From: Brasenia schreberi
Lineage: Eukaryota > Streptophyta > Magnoliopsida > Nymphaeales > Cabombaceae
Assembly: GCA_036023115.1 (NCBI GenBank)
Contig: JAYKKT010000061.1
Location: forward strand, 11,715,501-11,779,500
Length of the DNA: 64,000 nucleotides
Direction of reading: 5' to 3'
This document shows, piece by piece, positions 36,330-48,149 of the stretch; the first letter of the stretch is position 1, and every line of letters begins with the position of its first letter. The notes under the pieces are model-generated. The model was not told the DNA's origin, did no database searches, and saw only the letters and a list, made by a program, of their open reading frames with translations. The translations under genes and the position numbers were made by a program.

Positions 36330-37455
36330 GATCACTGTCGATAGAAACTATACAATGCACTTGGGTGTTCCAAATATGCGGTGGAGAGGTTTGGTGGCCA
36401 AGAATCCTTATCTACGTTCTCAAGTGTCGTACGAATTGATGGTATTTCTCTTTCTGAATTTAGACGGAATAGCATTCCTAGTTCAGGACAAAAGAAAAGC
36501 CCCTGGTTTATAGACAGAAGATACCGATACATGTAACCCTTTAATTTCCCACTGTTTAACTCTCTCTCTCTCACACACACACACATTTAGTCTGAATAGA
36601 ATTCCTAGTTCAAACCAAAAGCCCCTGGTTCATATATAGAATAACAAGACAGAAAATATGAGTATATGCAACCTCTAACTGTTCTGACTTACCCACTGTT
36701 TAACACATTCTCTCTCTCTACCCTTTACTACTGGTACTACTCTTTCTCTCTCTCTATCTCCTCTTTGAATTTGGTCTCAGCAGCATTCCTAGTTCGAACC
36801 AAAAGAAACGCCCTTGGTTTATATATAGTACACCAAGACAAAATATCAGTATATGTAACCTCTCAGTACTGAAATTACCCAATGTTTAAGACATTATCTC
36901 TCTACCCTGTACTATTGGAATTACCCTCTCGCGCGCGCGCGCGCCTGTACAGCATTCCTAGCGTGAACCAAAAAGTTAAGCCCTTTGGTTCATATACAGA
37001 AACAATATCACCCACTGTTTTACTCTCTCTCTCTCAATTTAGTCTGAACGGCATTCTTAGTTCAAAGCAATGTAAACCCCTGAAGTAAATAGGAACACCA
37101 AGACAGAATGTAGCATATGTAATCCCTTTACCGTGGGAATTACTATGCATTTCACGTAGTACAAAGCACCAGCCTGCGTGAAGGACACGCACTGAGATAA
37201 AAAATGGACAGGTAATATTTTCAACGGCAAAACTCGCTACGGATCTTGGAGTATTCAAATGTCAGAGGCACTGTGACCTGCTACCTGACTAGCGAAGACA
37301 TTAATGTATTCTAGAAGTTTCAAATCGGTTACCTGTTCGCCCATAGTTTCCAGAGAGCACAAAGCAGTTTCACGTTCCATGATATGTTTAAATGCCAAGG
37401 TCCTCTATCTAATCGTAATCATGTTCATCCACCTTTAATTTTGAATTAAATCTAT
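36330..37455 (-). repeat. Module M, full copy 2
   Basis: Head 36330-36460, array of five decayed units (starting near 36460, 36586, 36773, 36942 and 37037) and tail 37140-37455. CT, CA and CG dinucleotide tracts separate the units, including a rare (CG)n run at 36928-36943. The tail shares CAAAGCACCAGCCTGC, ATTTTCAACGGCAAAACTCG and TTCACGTTCCATGATATG with copy 1. Confidence 0.75.
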
Positions 37456-37539
37456 TTGCTCGAGAAAAAATAGATCATAGGATCCTTTTAGAGGGTAAAA
37501 ATAAAATGTGTTCCTTAAAAATCCAGTTTGTCTTTTCTA

Positions 37540-39970
37540 ATATCCAGGTGATTGACCCAAAATAGACTTAGTTCACAAAAAAACTCAAAAGACTACAACT
37601 TCTCTTAAATCGAGTTCATTGTAATTATGTCAATCATTTTCTTTAGCTTAACAAAGATATTTACCCTTACTAGTTTAGTAAATATATTAGCAATTTGATC
37701 CTTTGATCAGCAAAATTGAAGTACCAGTTCTTCACACTTCACTAAATCTATGATGAAATGATACTTAATATCAATATGCTTGCTTCTCTCTTGAAATACT
37801 AGATTTTTTGCTAAGGCAAGTGCTGACTTATTATCTTACTTAATCATCGTTGCATGCTCTTGCTTGTGATGTAGCTCCACTAGTATTTGACTTAATCAAA
37901 TTGCTTGAGTAGCACAATATGATATTGCTATATATTTTGCTTTTGTAGTGGATAAAGCTATCACTTGTTGCTTCTTTGAGGACTAAAAAAATATTATACT
38001 TCCTTGCTCTTTCTTTCTCCAACATCTCCTCCCCAATCACTATCAGTATATCCTGCAAGTTCAAGGTAATTAGATGAAAAATAAAGAATGTCATCATCCA
38101 AACTACCTTTCAAGTATCATAAAATCCGCTTAGCCACTTGAAGGTGAAATTGTTTAGGAAACTCCATGAATCTACTCATTATTCCAATACTATAAACAAG
38201 ATCTAGTTGAGTAGAAGTTAAGTATGATAAACTTCTTATAAGTCTTTTGAAGCATGTAGGATCAACTTCGGCACCACTCTTTTCTTTTGTTAATTTAAAT
38301 TTTTCCTTCATCAGAACGTAAATTGGTTTGTAAGTTACCATCTTAAAATACTCAAGAATATCTTTGGCATACTTGTGTTGGTAATTAAATATACCTTTAG
38401 TTGATTGACTTACTTTAAGGCAAAGAAAGTATGACATGAGACCCATGTCAGTCATCTCAAACTTAAGTGACATAGCCTCCTTGAAGTTGACAATCATTTC
38501 TTCATTATCTACAGTAAATATTAGGTCATCAACATAGATACAAACTATGAATATTTCTCTATATATGTCAATTTTGACATACAAGGTATGCTCATGAGGA
38601 TATCGAATAAAACCATGATCCATAAGATATGAATCAATTCTTACATACCAGGTCTGCGGTGCTTGTTTTAAGTCATAAAGAGATTTATTCAACTTTTATA
38701 TAAAAGTCTCATGTCCCTTTTCGCATAGCCCTGAAGTTGATTAGCATACACTTCTTCCTCAAGTACTTCATTTAGAAATGCAGACTAAATATCCATTTGA
38801 TATATTTTTTTCAATACCTTTGAGAAGCCAAAGCAAGAATAAGACAAACAATATCCAATCTCGCAACTAAAGTGAAGACCTCAAACTAATCAATTTTAGG
38901 TTTATGTTTATACCCTTTGACTACTAGACAAGCTTTTAGCTTATCGGCCTCTTCATTGGGCTTATATTTTGTCTAATAGACTCATTTTACACTAATAGAC
39001 TTCTTCTCTTCTAGAAGTAGAGTTAGCTCCCATGTGTTATTTTTCTTGATTGTGTGGATCTCATCATTCATTGCTTTAATCCACTTTTCATCTTTTGAAG
39101 CTTCATAAAATGCTATTCTATCACAATCTACGAATAGAACATAATTAACTATTTCTTCATCAGAAACATAATCTTCTTTGGATAACACATAATCCTTCAA
39201 ACGAGTAGGTAAAACTCGTTTTCGTCTTAGACATGAGAAAGGTTTGACTGAATTGCTTGGAGAACTTCTTGAATGACTGATGTGATCATCAAATGTAATC
39301 CAGTTGAATTTCATAATCAATCAGATGGGTTAAACCAGTTTTTCCTCATCCATGATAAAATGATATTGCTTCTTTTCTTTAATGCTTTAATTTCATTTGT
39401 CTTCATTTTCAAAGGTAATATCACGGTTAATTATCACCTTCTTTGTTATCAAATTATACAACTAATAACCTTTGGCCTATTTACTATACCCGAAAAAAAT
39501 ATATTTTTCACTTTTGTCATCAAGTTTCTTACGGGTTTCCTTTTGAATGTGTATATAAGTAATACCTAAAGGCACGAATCTACACATCTATTGTGTCTTG
39601 AAATCAAGTTCTTTAGTCGGACATGGATTCAATATGTACACGCACACGAAACTACTTCTGCCCAAAATTATTTTGGTATATGTTTCACTCCAACATATTC
39701 TTAACAATGTTAAGGAAGGTACAATTTCTTCTTCCTAGAAGGCATGTACCTCACTATAAGTTGGTGTTTTATACCACTTTTCTTGCAAAACTCTTTTCCT
39801 AGCATATATTCAGTGTCGTGATCGGTTCGAAGAATTTGTATCGATTGCTAATTTTCTTTTGCTAAACCCATGTTCTTTTGTTGAAGTCGTAAATAAAGGT
39901 AGCAAGATACTTGTACCCTTTATTTGATGATTATTCAAGTGGGCCACAAAGATGGGAGTGCACTAACTTC
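37540..39970 (-). mobile_element. Decayed Ty1-copia retrotransposon pol
   Basis: Minus-strand order, 5' to 3': integrase remnants (about 39960-39480), the integrase-RT linker (39320-38982: WIKAMNDEIHTIKKNNTWEL), reverse transcriptase (38692-38117: SLYDLKQAPQTWY, then FIVCIYVDDLIFT with an intact YVDD), and RNase H to the C-terminus (to about 37600: DQIANIFTKLVRVNIFVKL). Stops and frameshifts are frequent, so no full polyprotein is possible. Gag and LTRs were not identified with confidence; the 3' end lies near 37540. Confidence 0.88.
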
Positions 39971-40260
39971 AATATCTTATTTCTCTCGACGACTTGGCTA
40001 AAGTAAAGCAACCCTGAGCTATAAATAATTAAAAGAAAACTATAAAACATCTTACATCGTGAAATGCAAATATATAACTAGATCAATGATTATAGCGACT
40101 AAGAATTTGGGTAGCTGGCTAGATTTAGTTGGAAAAGAGGCTTATTTTTGGTTTTGGTACTCTTTTCACCTTGGATACATGACTAGCATTACATTAACAA
40201 ATTGGACTTCTAATAAAAGATAAAAGCTGAACTATTTCTACACATCAATTTCAAGATAGC
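39971..40260. other. Spacer after the copia integrase remnant
   Basis: No gene recognised. It may contain further decayed copia sequence towards gag, but no motif is legible. Confidence 0.35.
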
Positions 40261-40269
40261 CGACCATAC

Positions 40270-40800
40270 GTAGGGGTTCAAACTCTTATGTGGCTCAGTT
40301 TACCAACGAGTTACATGGGCGTCATGGACTAGGGGCACTTAGATTGTGGATTACTATTTGCACACTCTTTTTCAAAAAATACTGAAATTATTCCTCGTCA
40401 CTTTCTCTTTCCTCTCCCACCCAATTTCACCAAGAGTCTCGCTCGTCAAATCTCTTTACTTTGATGATCAACATTTCATTCATTTTTAGCATTGTTGCAA
40501 TCTTCGCAGCTGAACAACATTTACTCTTACTAATTTTATATAAGAAAAAGAAGGAAGAGAGAAGAAAAAGAATAAGAAGAATTGAGAACAAAAAAATAAA
40601 AGATAAAATAAATAACAAGACGAAGAAGAAAATCAAGAAACATAAGAATATATTTTTACGAATATCACACTAAATAAGAAGCACGACTGAGGCGTATCTC
40701 TCTCGTTCAGGAGACGCACATATGTTGCATCTCAAGTCAACAACTTGACGTCATTTTTCATTTTTCATTTTTCATTTTTCATTTTTCATCTCTCCTCTCT
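40270..40800 (+). pseudogene. Possible decayed ENOD93 subfamily B promoter relic
   Basis: GTTTACCAACGAG at 40299 and GGACTAGGGGCACTTAGATT at 40326-40345 align with the conserved block of ENOD93-2 and of the exon-1 relic, after which similarity fades. No exon could be found. A lysine-rich open frame at 40461-40673 is low-complexity. A heptanucleotide repeat (CATTTTT)5 lies at 40752-40786. Confidence 0.3.
40752..40786. repeat. (CATTTTT)5 minisatellite
   Basis: Five perfect 7-bp units, preceded by TTGACGT and followed by CATC. Confidence 0.95.
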
Positions 40801-41320
40801 CGTGTGCTTGCAATTCACGTGGTACAGAGCACCATTTGCATGCAAGACACGGAGAAAAAGAGGGCACATATTTTCCAAGTCAAAACTCGTCATGAAGCTT
40901 GGGTATTAAAATGTGTCAAGTCACCTCAAAGACATGCATGAGGAATACAAACTATGTGCTAAAATCATAATAGTCTGCCTCCGGAAACACAAGTCAGCTA
41001 ATGCTGGATCCACTTCCAATCAAATACGGTCATAGGAAACCCTGGATCCGCTTGATTCCTCTTATTAGTTCTCCCTTTCAAGTGAATATATTCAAAGTTC
41101 CGTCAAAAAGTAATCCAACATTTGCGTCAATATTTGTGTCTATTGGCATGGGCGTCGCAAAAATATTCTTCACGGCTGAATTAAAGACAAAATTGGTAGC
41201 AAAAGGAACCAACAAAACCATGTCTAGAATACAAGTATTGGACGATTTATGGTTCGCACATAGTTTCCAGTTCAGCGTGCACTTATCCAATTTCACGTTT
41301 TATTATCTGTTGGACAACAA
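40801..41320 (-). repeat. Module M tail, partial copy 3
   Basis: Shares TTCACGTGGTACAGAGCACC, ATTTTCCAAGTCAAAACTCG, TCTAGAATACAAG and CATAGTTTCCAG with the module M tails at 31 and 37 kb. The tandem-repeat array is absent. Its minus-strand open frame (41296-41078) keeps PIDTNI, which resembles PIEDTNI in copy 1. Confidence 0.55.
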
Positions 41321-41751
41321 TATTTTATATATAGAAGAAGAGAAAGAGAAGTAGTTCTACACGCATAATGTTGTTTGAACAAAAGATAAAGGCAAAGAGA
41401 AGTAGTTTTATATGCATAATATTGTCTAGTACATAATCATCTATATCCTGCATTTAACATTATTCCACTACTTTAAGCACCAACCACTATTCTCTACTAT
41501 CGCCTGCTACTCTTTTACTTTTAAAACCACCTTTTATTATTTAGATTTATCATCATCACTATCAAAACCACTTTAAAAAATTATATATTTATATATAAAT
41601 AATTTTTTTGGTTTATTTAGGCTTTATAAACGGTTTTTATAATAGTGGCAACAGTTTTGAACTGTGAAAGGTGGTTGTAGAACATTATGTATGATTATAC
41701 ATGCACTGTAAAACATTATAGAGAGAGAACTCTATCACAAATGCATGACTA
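41321..41751. other. Spacer, no gene recognised
   Basis: AT-rich sequence between the third module M copy and the RTE fragment. Nothing recognised. Confidence 0.4.
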
Positions 41752-41783
41752 CTAGACTGCATCTTTTGGGAAAAGAAAAACTG

Positions 41784-42835
41784 AAAAAGTAACCAAATGA
41801 TCAAATTTGTATTCCATATATTCGGTCTTTGTTCTATTAAGTCGGAGGCCTTTGCTTTCTAATGTTTCTCTCCATAGTTCCAATTTTCTATTAACTTTTT
41901 CCTTAGACTCCTCCACTAATACAATGTCATATGCAAATAACATACACCAAGGTACTTCATCTTGAATATGTTTTGTTAACTCATCCATCACCATTATAAA
42001 TAAGTATGGACTTAAAGTTATCCTTGATGTAACCCAATATTAACTTCAAAGAAGTCTGTCGTTCCTTAATGAGTCCTCACACATGTTTTTGCACCATCAT
42101 ACATGTCTCTTATAAGGTTAATATATGTCAATGGGATACCTCTTTTTCCAAAGTTCTCCAAAGAACCTCCCTCGGTACCCTATCATAAGCTTTTTCTAGA
42201 TCAATAAATATCATGTGAAGGTCTTTCTTTTTTGCTCTAAAATGTTTCATAAGACGTCTTAAAAGGTGAATCGCTTCAATAGTAGATCTGCCTGGCATGA
42301 ATCCAAATTGGTTTTCTGTTGTACTTGATACTTGTCTTAACCTATGTTCGATAATTCTTTTCCATAATTTCATAGTATGGCTCATTAACTTGATACTTCG
42401 ATAATTCACACAATTTTGAATGTCTCCCTTATTCTTATATATGGATATAAATGTACTTGCTCTCCATTCCTCGGGCATCTTTTGGTTTTTTCATATTTCA
42501 TTAAATAGTCTTGTGAGCCAAGTGATTCCTATTTCTCCTAGTATTTTCCAAACTTCTATAGGAATATTATCTGTCCTACCGATTTACCACTCTTCATATG
42601 TTTAAGAGCCTCTTTGACTTCATTCTTTTGAATACGTAGGTAGAAATTGTGTTTTATATACTTTTTTGACTTTAAATCTCCTAAACTAATACTAACATCT
42701 TTATTTTCATTAAAAAGATTATAAAAATAGTTTTTCCATCTATTTCTTATATCATCATCTGCCACTAGAATTTTTTCATCCTCGGGCATGTTAGTCGTCC
42801 CTTTTTTCGTGAAGAAAGAGCAAAGAATCAAAATG
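41784..42835 (-). mobile_element. RTE-type LINE fragment (reverse transcriptase region)
   Basis: On the minus strand: a pre-RT linker (42831-42556: IRNRWKNYFYNLFNENKD and VKEALKHMKSGKSVG), RT core (42478-42128: [74 protein letters not shown]), then LTKHIQDEVPWCMLFAYDIV (41994-41900), which corresponds to the ADDIV active site with a D-to-Y change. It is broken by frameshifts at about 42120 and 42560. The C-terminal end present in the 20-kb LINE is missing. Its overlap with that LINE (41800-42150 versus 20800-21180) is about 90 percent or better by eye. Confidence 0.9.
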
Positions 42836-43089
42836 ATGGAGCATAAAATTAGTTAAATAAACCATAAGACAAGATTTATGGTGGTTCAAAGGGAAGGATT
42901 TCGATCGTCTCCTACATACATGGCTAATGCACGGAAAATTCCACTACTTCAATTATCACTTTCAAAATATGGATCTCGCTGCATTTCAAAAGTTCGTGTT
43001 GAGTGTAATCAATAATCCAAGTAGGAGGCCAACGTCTCCGAACCTTGGAGTTGTGAAAAAGAGTGACCACACCAAACTCCATTTTCCTT

Positions 43090-43500
43090 AGGTGACAAAA
43101 ATTTGTTGCCGTGAAGTTGGTGGCCAAGAATCTGCATCTGCAAATTTAAGGTGACAATAAGACGGAAATTATCCCACTTTTTTTGCGTTGTGAAGTTTAC
43201 TATTGGAACTGCCCAGCTCTCTGCATGCAAAGCACGTGGTAGAAAGCACCGGCCTGCATGCAGGACGGAGAAAAGAGGTGTGCTAATTTTATATGAGAAA
43301 CTTGTTATAAATTTTGAAGTATTCAAATGCCGAAGGCAACAGAAACTATGTGCTGATCAAATGGTATCGTTTTCGATTCATTTGTATCAACCAAAAGCAG
43401 TCGTTTCACTAGAATTAACTTTCACGTTTCAATATCTGTTTAAATGTGGAAATTCCTACCGAACGGTCATCATCATCTTCAAATTTTGACATAAGTTAAC
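43090..43500 (-). repeat. Module M, partial copy 4
   Basis: Shares TTGGTGGCCAAGAATCTGC with heads and AGCACGTGGTAGAAAGCACC, GCCTGCATG and TTTCACTAGAA with tails of the other copies. The repeat array is absent. The minus-strand frame keeps LHAGRCFLPRALHAES, comparable with LHAGWCFVLREMH in copy 2. Confidence 0.55.
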
Positions 43501-45800
43501 TTTATGGAGGACTACAGAATCATACCACCCAAAGTGGCGCACTTTCGAAGGTCCGTATATTCTCTAGAGATGTACTTTAGTACAATTCACCCTAGAGTGA
43601 TTATTTTGGGAAAATTATTTTGTCAAAGTGCGGCCTCTGTGTTCAAAAATCGTGGAATTGACTATAATAAATATTAATTTTGTAAGTAAATTAAATTTGC
43701 ATAGCATAAAATAGATGCTTTAAGATTTTTATGAAAAATGTAAAAAAAAACATTGTATAAGAAATTAGAAAAACGAGAAGCACTATATACATATATACAT
43801 ACATCAATAAATACATACACATATGTGTATATATATATATGCGTGTATTCATTTATTTCTTTAAATTATGGCATGCCTATTTCAAAAAACTCATGTTAAA
43901 GAAGGATCAGTGTAGCAAATCTTATTATAAAACATGTTATGTCGTTATTATCGTCATCTTTACATGTTATATCAGATGAGCTTTACCTCCACACTAACCC
44001 TCTGTTGAAGTTCCTAAAACTCATACGTGATATAACCTGTAAAGATGATAATAATAATAATAATAATATAGAGTGAGAGCCAACTAAACGCACTCCAATA
44101 GGTGGATATGATTTTCCAACAGTTTAAGACACATTGTATTGTCATCAGTAATGCATTTTAGTTATAATATCAAATATCAAGATTATAAAAAAACAAGTGA
44201 TGCATGACGATACATTCATCAGTAGTACATTATCGTTCTAATATCACGACTCACATTTGCCCACCATCGCAATCATGCCACAAAAGGCCCCTAATCCCTC
44301 ATTGATCAGTAATCTGCTTTCTGATAGCCATCAACATGCCCATCAAACACCCCCTTAGTTCCATAAAAGAAATAGTTCCTAAAGACACACACACACAAAT
44401 AAGGACATATTTGCAAACCAAATCTCTCACACAACCCAACAACCAACACAGTAAAAGACTCTCTAAACAACCCAGCCTTTATTTAAGAAAAGAAAAAAGA
44501 AGAAAGCATCCTAGAGTAGCTCGATCATGGACTTCTTTCGGAATCTACAAATACAGGAATATGTATATATATACATACCCTTTTTGCTTGAGTAAGAGAG
44601 ATGGTCTAACGTTGGTTTTACTGTTCCAATTAAAACCCAATCACTATTAAAAAACAAACCACTTCTGTCCCATTATTTTCCACTATTCGTACTCTATTGG
44701 TTTCTCTCTTGCTTTTCTCGACTGATAGCTTTCTTCGTTTGCCAAACTTTTGCCAAGGTGACCGCGATAAAGTACGAAGAAACTAAACGAAACTGCTTGA
44801 ATCCTTTTAATCAGTTTAATTATTAGGTTCGGTTCTTTGGAACACTTCTCGGTCAATCAACACCACCTGAAGCGAGGAAAGGCAGTTGTCTTACTCAATA
44901 GTATAGGGGAGAGAGAGGGAGAGAGAGGAGATCCCTAAATCGGCTGCTAGATTGGATGCCCATAATTTCTGTATATATTTGGACTTTAAGACATGAACTT
45001 TGTTTAGTTTGCGGGAAACTAAAGCGCATGCATGGCCAAACAAAACAGACAGAAATGGATCGAAGGGCCTGGCCATTTTCCCATTAGCAAACGACATCAA
45101 ATTTGTGTCGATAAGTATTTATCAAGTAGAAATCAACTTATAAATCAATCATCAAAGCCTGATCGGAAACGGCGATTTCATGAGCTAAGTTTAAACTTGT
45201 TATTACATTTAACGATTAATTTAAGCCATATAAAATCCTTGATTAAATAATAGATTTAGTCTAACTGCGCCATTGTTAGATGTGTAAAAGATAATCTCAT
45301 TATTTTCCCTTGTTCAGTCCACATCGCTAATAGGTGGGACATTTTCTTTATTACAAACGACATCCACACTAAGGCTATCAACGTAATATGCAGCGTCACT
45401 GACACTGGCTTGCTCTTCCACTACTAGTCACTTACCCACTTCACATACGGGAGAATTGTGGAGACTGGTTGTGGATGTGTAAAGAGTGTGTGTCGATAAT
45501 TTAAAACTCCAAAACGACACTATCGAAGGTGATTTTTTTCGTAAATATTTCTATGTGAACTGTGTTTTCGCAAATGTGTACGTATAAATGCTGCTAAATC
45601 TAGCCACAATCTAGCTGCTTTAACTATATGTATAGAGAGAGAGAGCGAGAGACAGAGAGAGGGCAATAGAACATTGCACAAGATCACAGTTTACTATATT
45701 ATGAAGCTTAACAGCAGCAACACCTATATACATACATGAAGAACCATTTACATTGATATCCTAAGGGCGAGAAGTACATAATCATTTATGTTTAAAAATT
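43501..45800. other. Spacer downstream of the minus-strand ENOD93 pseudogene
   Basis: AT-rich with ATAC/TATG-rich sequence at 43785-43845, (ATA)6 at about 44050-44070, and GA-rich runs near 44905-44930 and 45636-45662. No coding region or duplicated block was recognised. Confidence 0.45.
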
Positions 45801-46259
45801 CCTCATGATTGAACTTGTTTGAAGGAGTTCTTGCGAGAGGCAGCCAAGACAGTCTTGTCACCAACGATAAAGTATGCAGAACCACCAACTGCAAATAAAA
45901 GTTAACCAAACGAAGTTATTATACAATGGCAGATCTGGGCACCAAGTTTTGGGGGGGTTAACTAGGCATACTGGCCAAGATATTTTAACAAAATGGAGTA
46001 AATATACTTTAGAAAATGTGAACTAGAAAGATTTTCAATCTCAAGGGAAAGTAACTAAATGTATGTTTTATAACAAAATCAGAGCTAACAAATATAAGGC
46101 TGATAATAGTGGAGTCAATTAAAACAATAGTAAATGGGAAGAAGGAACTTGTACCTAAGGAGACAATAAGGGCTTGTGCGGTTGGATTCAGGTTGCGCCT
46201 TGCCCATGGTAGCATTCTCACACTTGCCAGCTGCATCATGCATCCCAATATTGACAACC

Positions 46260-46320
46260 AGAATGAGGTTTGGTAAGTAAGATCATGAAAAACTCGAAGA
46301 GAGAGAGACAGAGAGAGCAG
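46260..46320 (-). repeat. CT-rich start of intron 2 in ENOD93 copy 3
   Basis: On the minus strand the donor GTAATCTG is followed by CTCTCTCTGTCTCTCTCTC, the same arrangement as in the two intact genes though shorter. Confidence 0.85.
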
Positions 46321-46528
46321 ATTACAGTAGGCACAGCACTAGCAACTGTTGCAACAACAGCTGCCCTTGCTCCGTCAACGACTCCCTCTTCACATCCAAA
46401 CCAAACCACACTTATCAGTCTAATGAAATAAACTCTTAGTAAGAAGGCAAATGACATATTCAAAGGATGTGATTTATGCATCTCTTAGCCTTTAATTTCA
46501 CTAAAAGGACGCAGAAAATGGATGAATA

Positions 46529-46566
46529 TATATATACATATATATATATATACATATACATATATG

Positions 46567-46608
<42 letters not shown>
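46529..46608. repeat. AT-rich microsatellite in intron 1 of ENOD93 copy 3
   Basis: TATATA interspersed with CATATA, adjoining the target-site duplication of the LTR element. Confidence 0.9.
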
Positions 46609-46612
<4 letters not shown>

Positions 46613-46613
46613 G
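46609..46613. repeat. Target-site duplication TATAG (left)
   Basis: TATAG at 46609-46613 and again at 49860-49864 directly flanks the LTRs. Five bp is the typical size for LTR retrotransposon integration. Confidence 0.88.
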
Positions 46614-46941
46614 TGTTGAAATTCAGAGTAGCATCGAAGAAGATTTAAACACGAAATATGATTAATATTAAGGAGAAAAATATGAAAGTTTGAAGGAAAA
46701 AGGAAGACCTCCAATGGAGGCCGCCCCTCCCTCTTTCTCTCTTTCTTACACACAACCTCAAACCCTAATAAAACCTATCAGTCCTTATATAAGGAACTGT
46801 AAAACGAAAATTGACCAAAATACCCTAGTACAGAAAATTACTAAAATGCCCCTAATATTTCAGGCAAGTACAATAATTCCTAAAAACATCAGAAATTATA
46901 AAACTAATACAAAGATCACTAGATAAGCATATTCTTCAATA
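46614..46941 (-). repeat. 3' LTR of the 3.2-kb element
   Basis: 328 bp. Plus-strand termini TGTTGAAATT and CTTCAATA, the final CA-like position changed from ACA to ATA. The TATA-like motif is at about 46786-46797. Confidence 0.88.
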
Positions 46942-47069
46942 CCCCCCTTAAGTTGGGAGTGAGATACTTCGAACTCCAAACTTGTCAAAAATCTTCATAT
47001 CTGTTTGCAACATTATTCATCTGTTTTCATCACTGATCTGATCTTCAACAGCTTCTTTTGGTTGAAAAT

Positions 47070-47370
47070 ATCTTTAACATAGCCTTCCTAGCTTATAATC
47101 ACAAGCAACATCTCAAGTTTCAACATCAACTTAGCCTTCCTGGCTTATCATCACAAGCAGCATCTCTGGCTGCAACATCAACTCACTCATCCTGCCTGTA
47201 ACATCATCAAATCAGCCATCATGGCTGTAACACAACAACTCAGCCATCCTAACTGTAACACAATATTATCTCAATAACTCAGCCTTCCTAGCTGTAACAA
47301 TAATATAAGTAGCTTCTTTGGCTACAACATACATTTTATCAGTCCTCATGACTGCAAACTTCATAAGAAT
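47070..47370. repeat. Short tandem repeats with AGCC...GGCT dyads
   Basis: About nine imperfect units of 25-35 bp of the type CAGCCATCCTGGCTGTAACA, several with an internal palindrome (AGCCATCATGGCT at 47211-47223). Spacers contain CAACATCAACT or ACACAACAACT. On the minus strand some units read VTARKAELL or VTARMAELL, but the frame is not kept. It lies just inside the 3' LTR. Confidence 0.75.
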
Positions 47371-47739
47371 TTTCTAGTTCTCTTAAATATTTTCTCAAAT
47401 ACTTCATGTTCATGTTAATCATCTCTTTCTTGAGCATTTCATCGAACATCTTCATATGCATCATTCATCTGCTCACACGCTTTTCAACACAAGCTACTAT
47501 TCTTCATTTTTAACATGCTTCCCATTTAACAACTCTTTTCTTATCACCAATCACACGATCTGGAACAAATTCGCCAACCTTGTCACTAAAGTCCTGACAC
47601 TGATTCAACCACGGGTTTTCTAATTAGATACAGGAGCAACTTCAATGTAAGGGCCATAAATTAGCTGAGTATTCTTAATCTTTTGATGATGATTAATTAC
47701 TGAGAATTACACTGCCTGCTGTAATTTCACTAAGGCATT

Positions 47740-48135
47740 GCATCACTTCATTCATCCACTTCTCTTTTATCCTTATCCGTAAGGCCTGGCATCAATATAA
47801 TGCTTTTGAAATTTCAGGTTGGCCTCGCCTCTTTCCTTCAGTAGTTCACATAAAAAAATGCTCCTGATGATAATCATAAAGGTGCACTATATGATGCCTG
47901 TCAACAGGGTCACATCTGTTGACCAACTTCAGAAATTTAATCTTATCTAAACTCTGATCAAAAATAATTTTTAGACATCTCATAATCCAAGGTTATCAAT
48001 CACATAATATCTCCCAACTATGACCATATTTAAAGTTATTGGTATGTCCTTATTCAATTCGAATCCAGTCCTATTTCTTCGATGTATAACTCTGAGTTTA
48101 AATATTCCATGGTCATTCTCCAAGTTTTTAGGCAT
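47740..48135 (-). pseudogene. Captured DYRK/YAK1-like protein kinase fragment
   Basis: From ATG at 48135 the minus strand reads GIFKLRVIHRRNRTGFE and then VGRYYVIDNLG, which corresponds to the region before and at the start of the kinase domain of plant DYRK-family kinases (NRTGFE, then GRY, then LG). After a deletion and frameshift it continues FDQSLDKIKFLKLVNRCDPV and HHIVHLYDYHQEHF, matching the FDQSLDEIKLLK and LYDY block around the C-helix, and then CELLK. The glycine-rich loop, the ATP-binding lysine segment and everything after CELLK are missing or unreadable. No intron is evident between the pieces, compatible with an RNA intermediate. It starts about 15 bp after the captured ENOD93 start region. 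No kinase can be made. Family assignment is from memory of conserved motifs. Confidence 0.72.
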
Positions 48136-48149
48136 TTGATTCTTCAAGG

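Noticed and set aside
40427..40673. Lysine/isoleucine-rich frame and its phenylalanine/leucine-rich antisense
   Set aside because: Low-complexity AT/GA-rich sequence keeps both strands open; no domain, no splice or promoter context.
41078..41354. Possible late-embryogenesis or NDR1/HIN1-like protein on the minus strand (PIDTNIDANVGLLFDGTL)
   Set aside because: A faint impression only; the related frame in module M copy 1 is broken and the match is too short to name a family.
47070..47370. CRISPR-like array
   Set aside because: Units are imperfect, spacers are similar to each other and the context is a plant retrotransposon.
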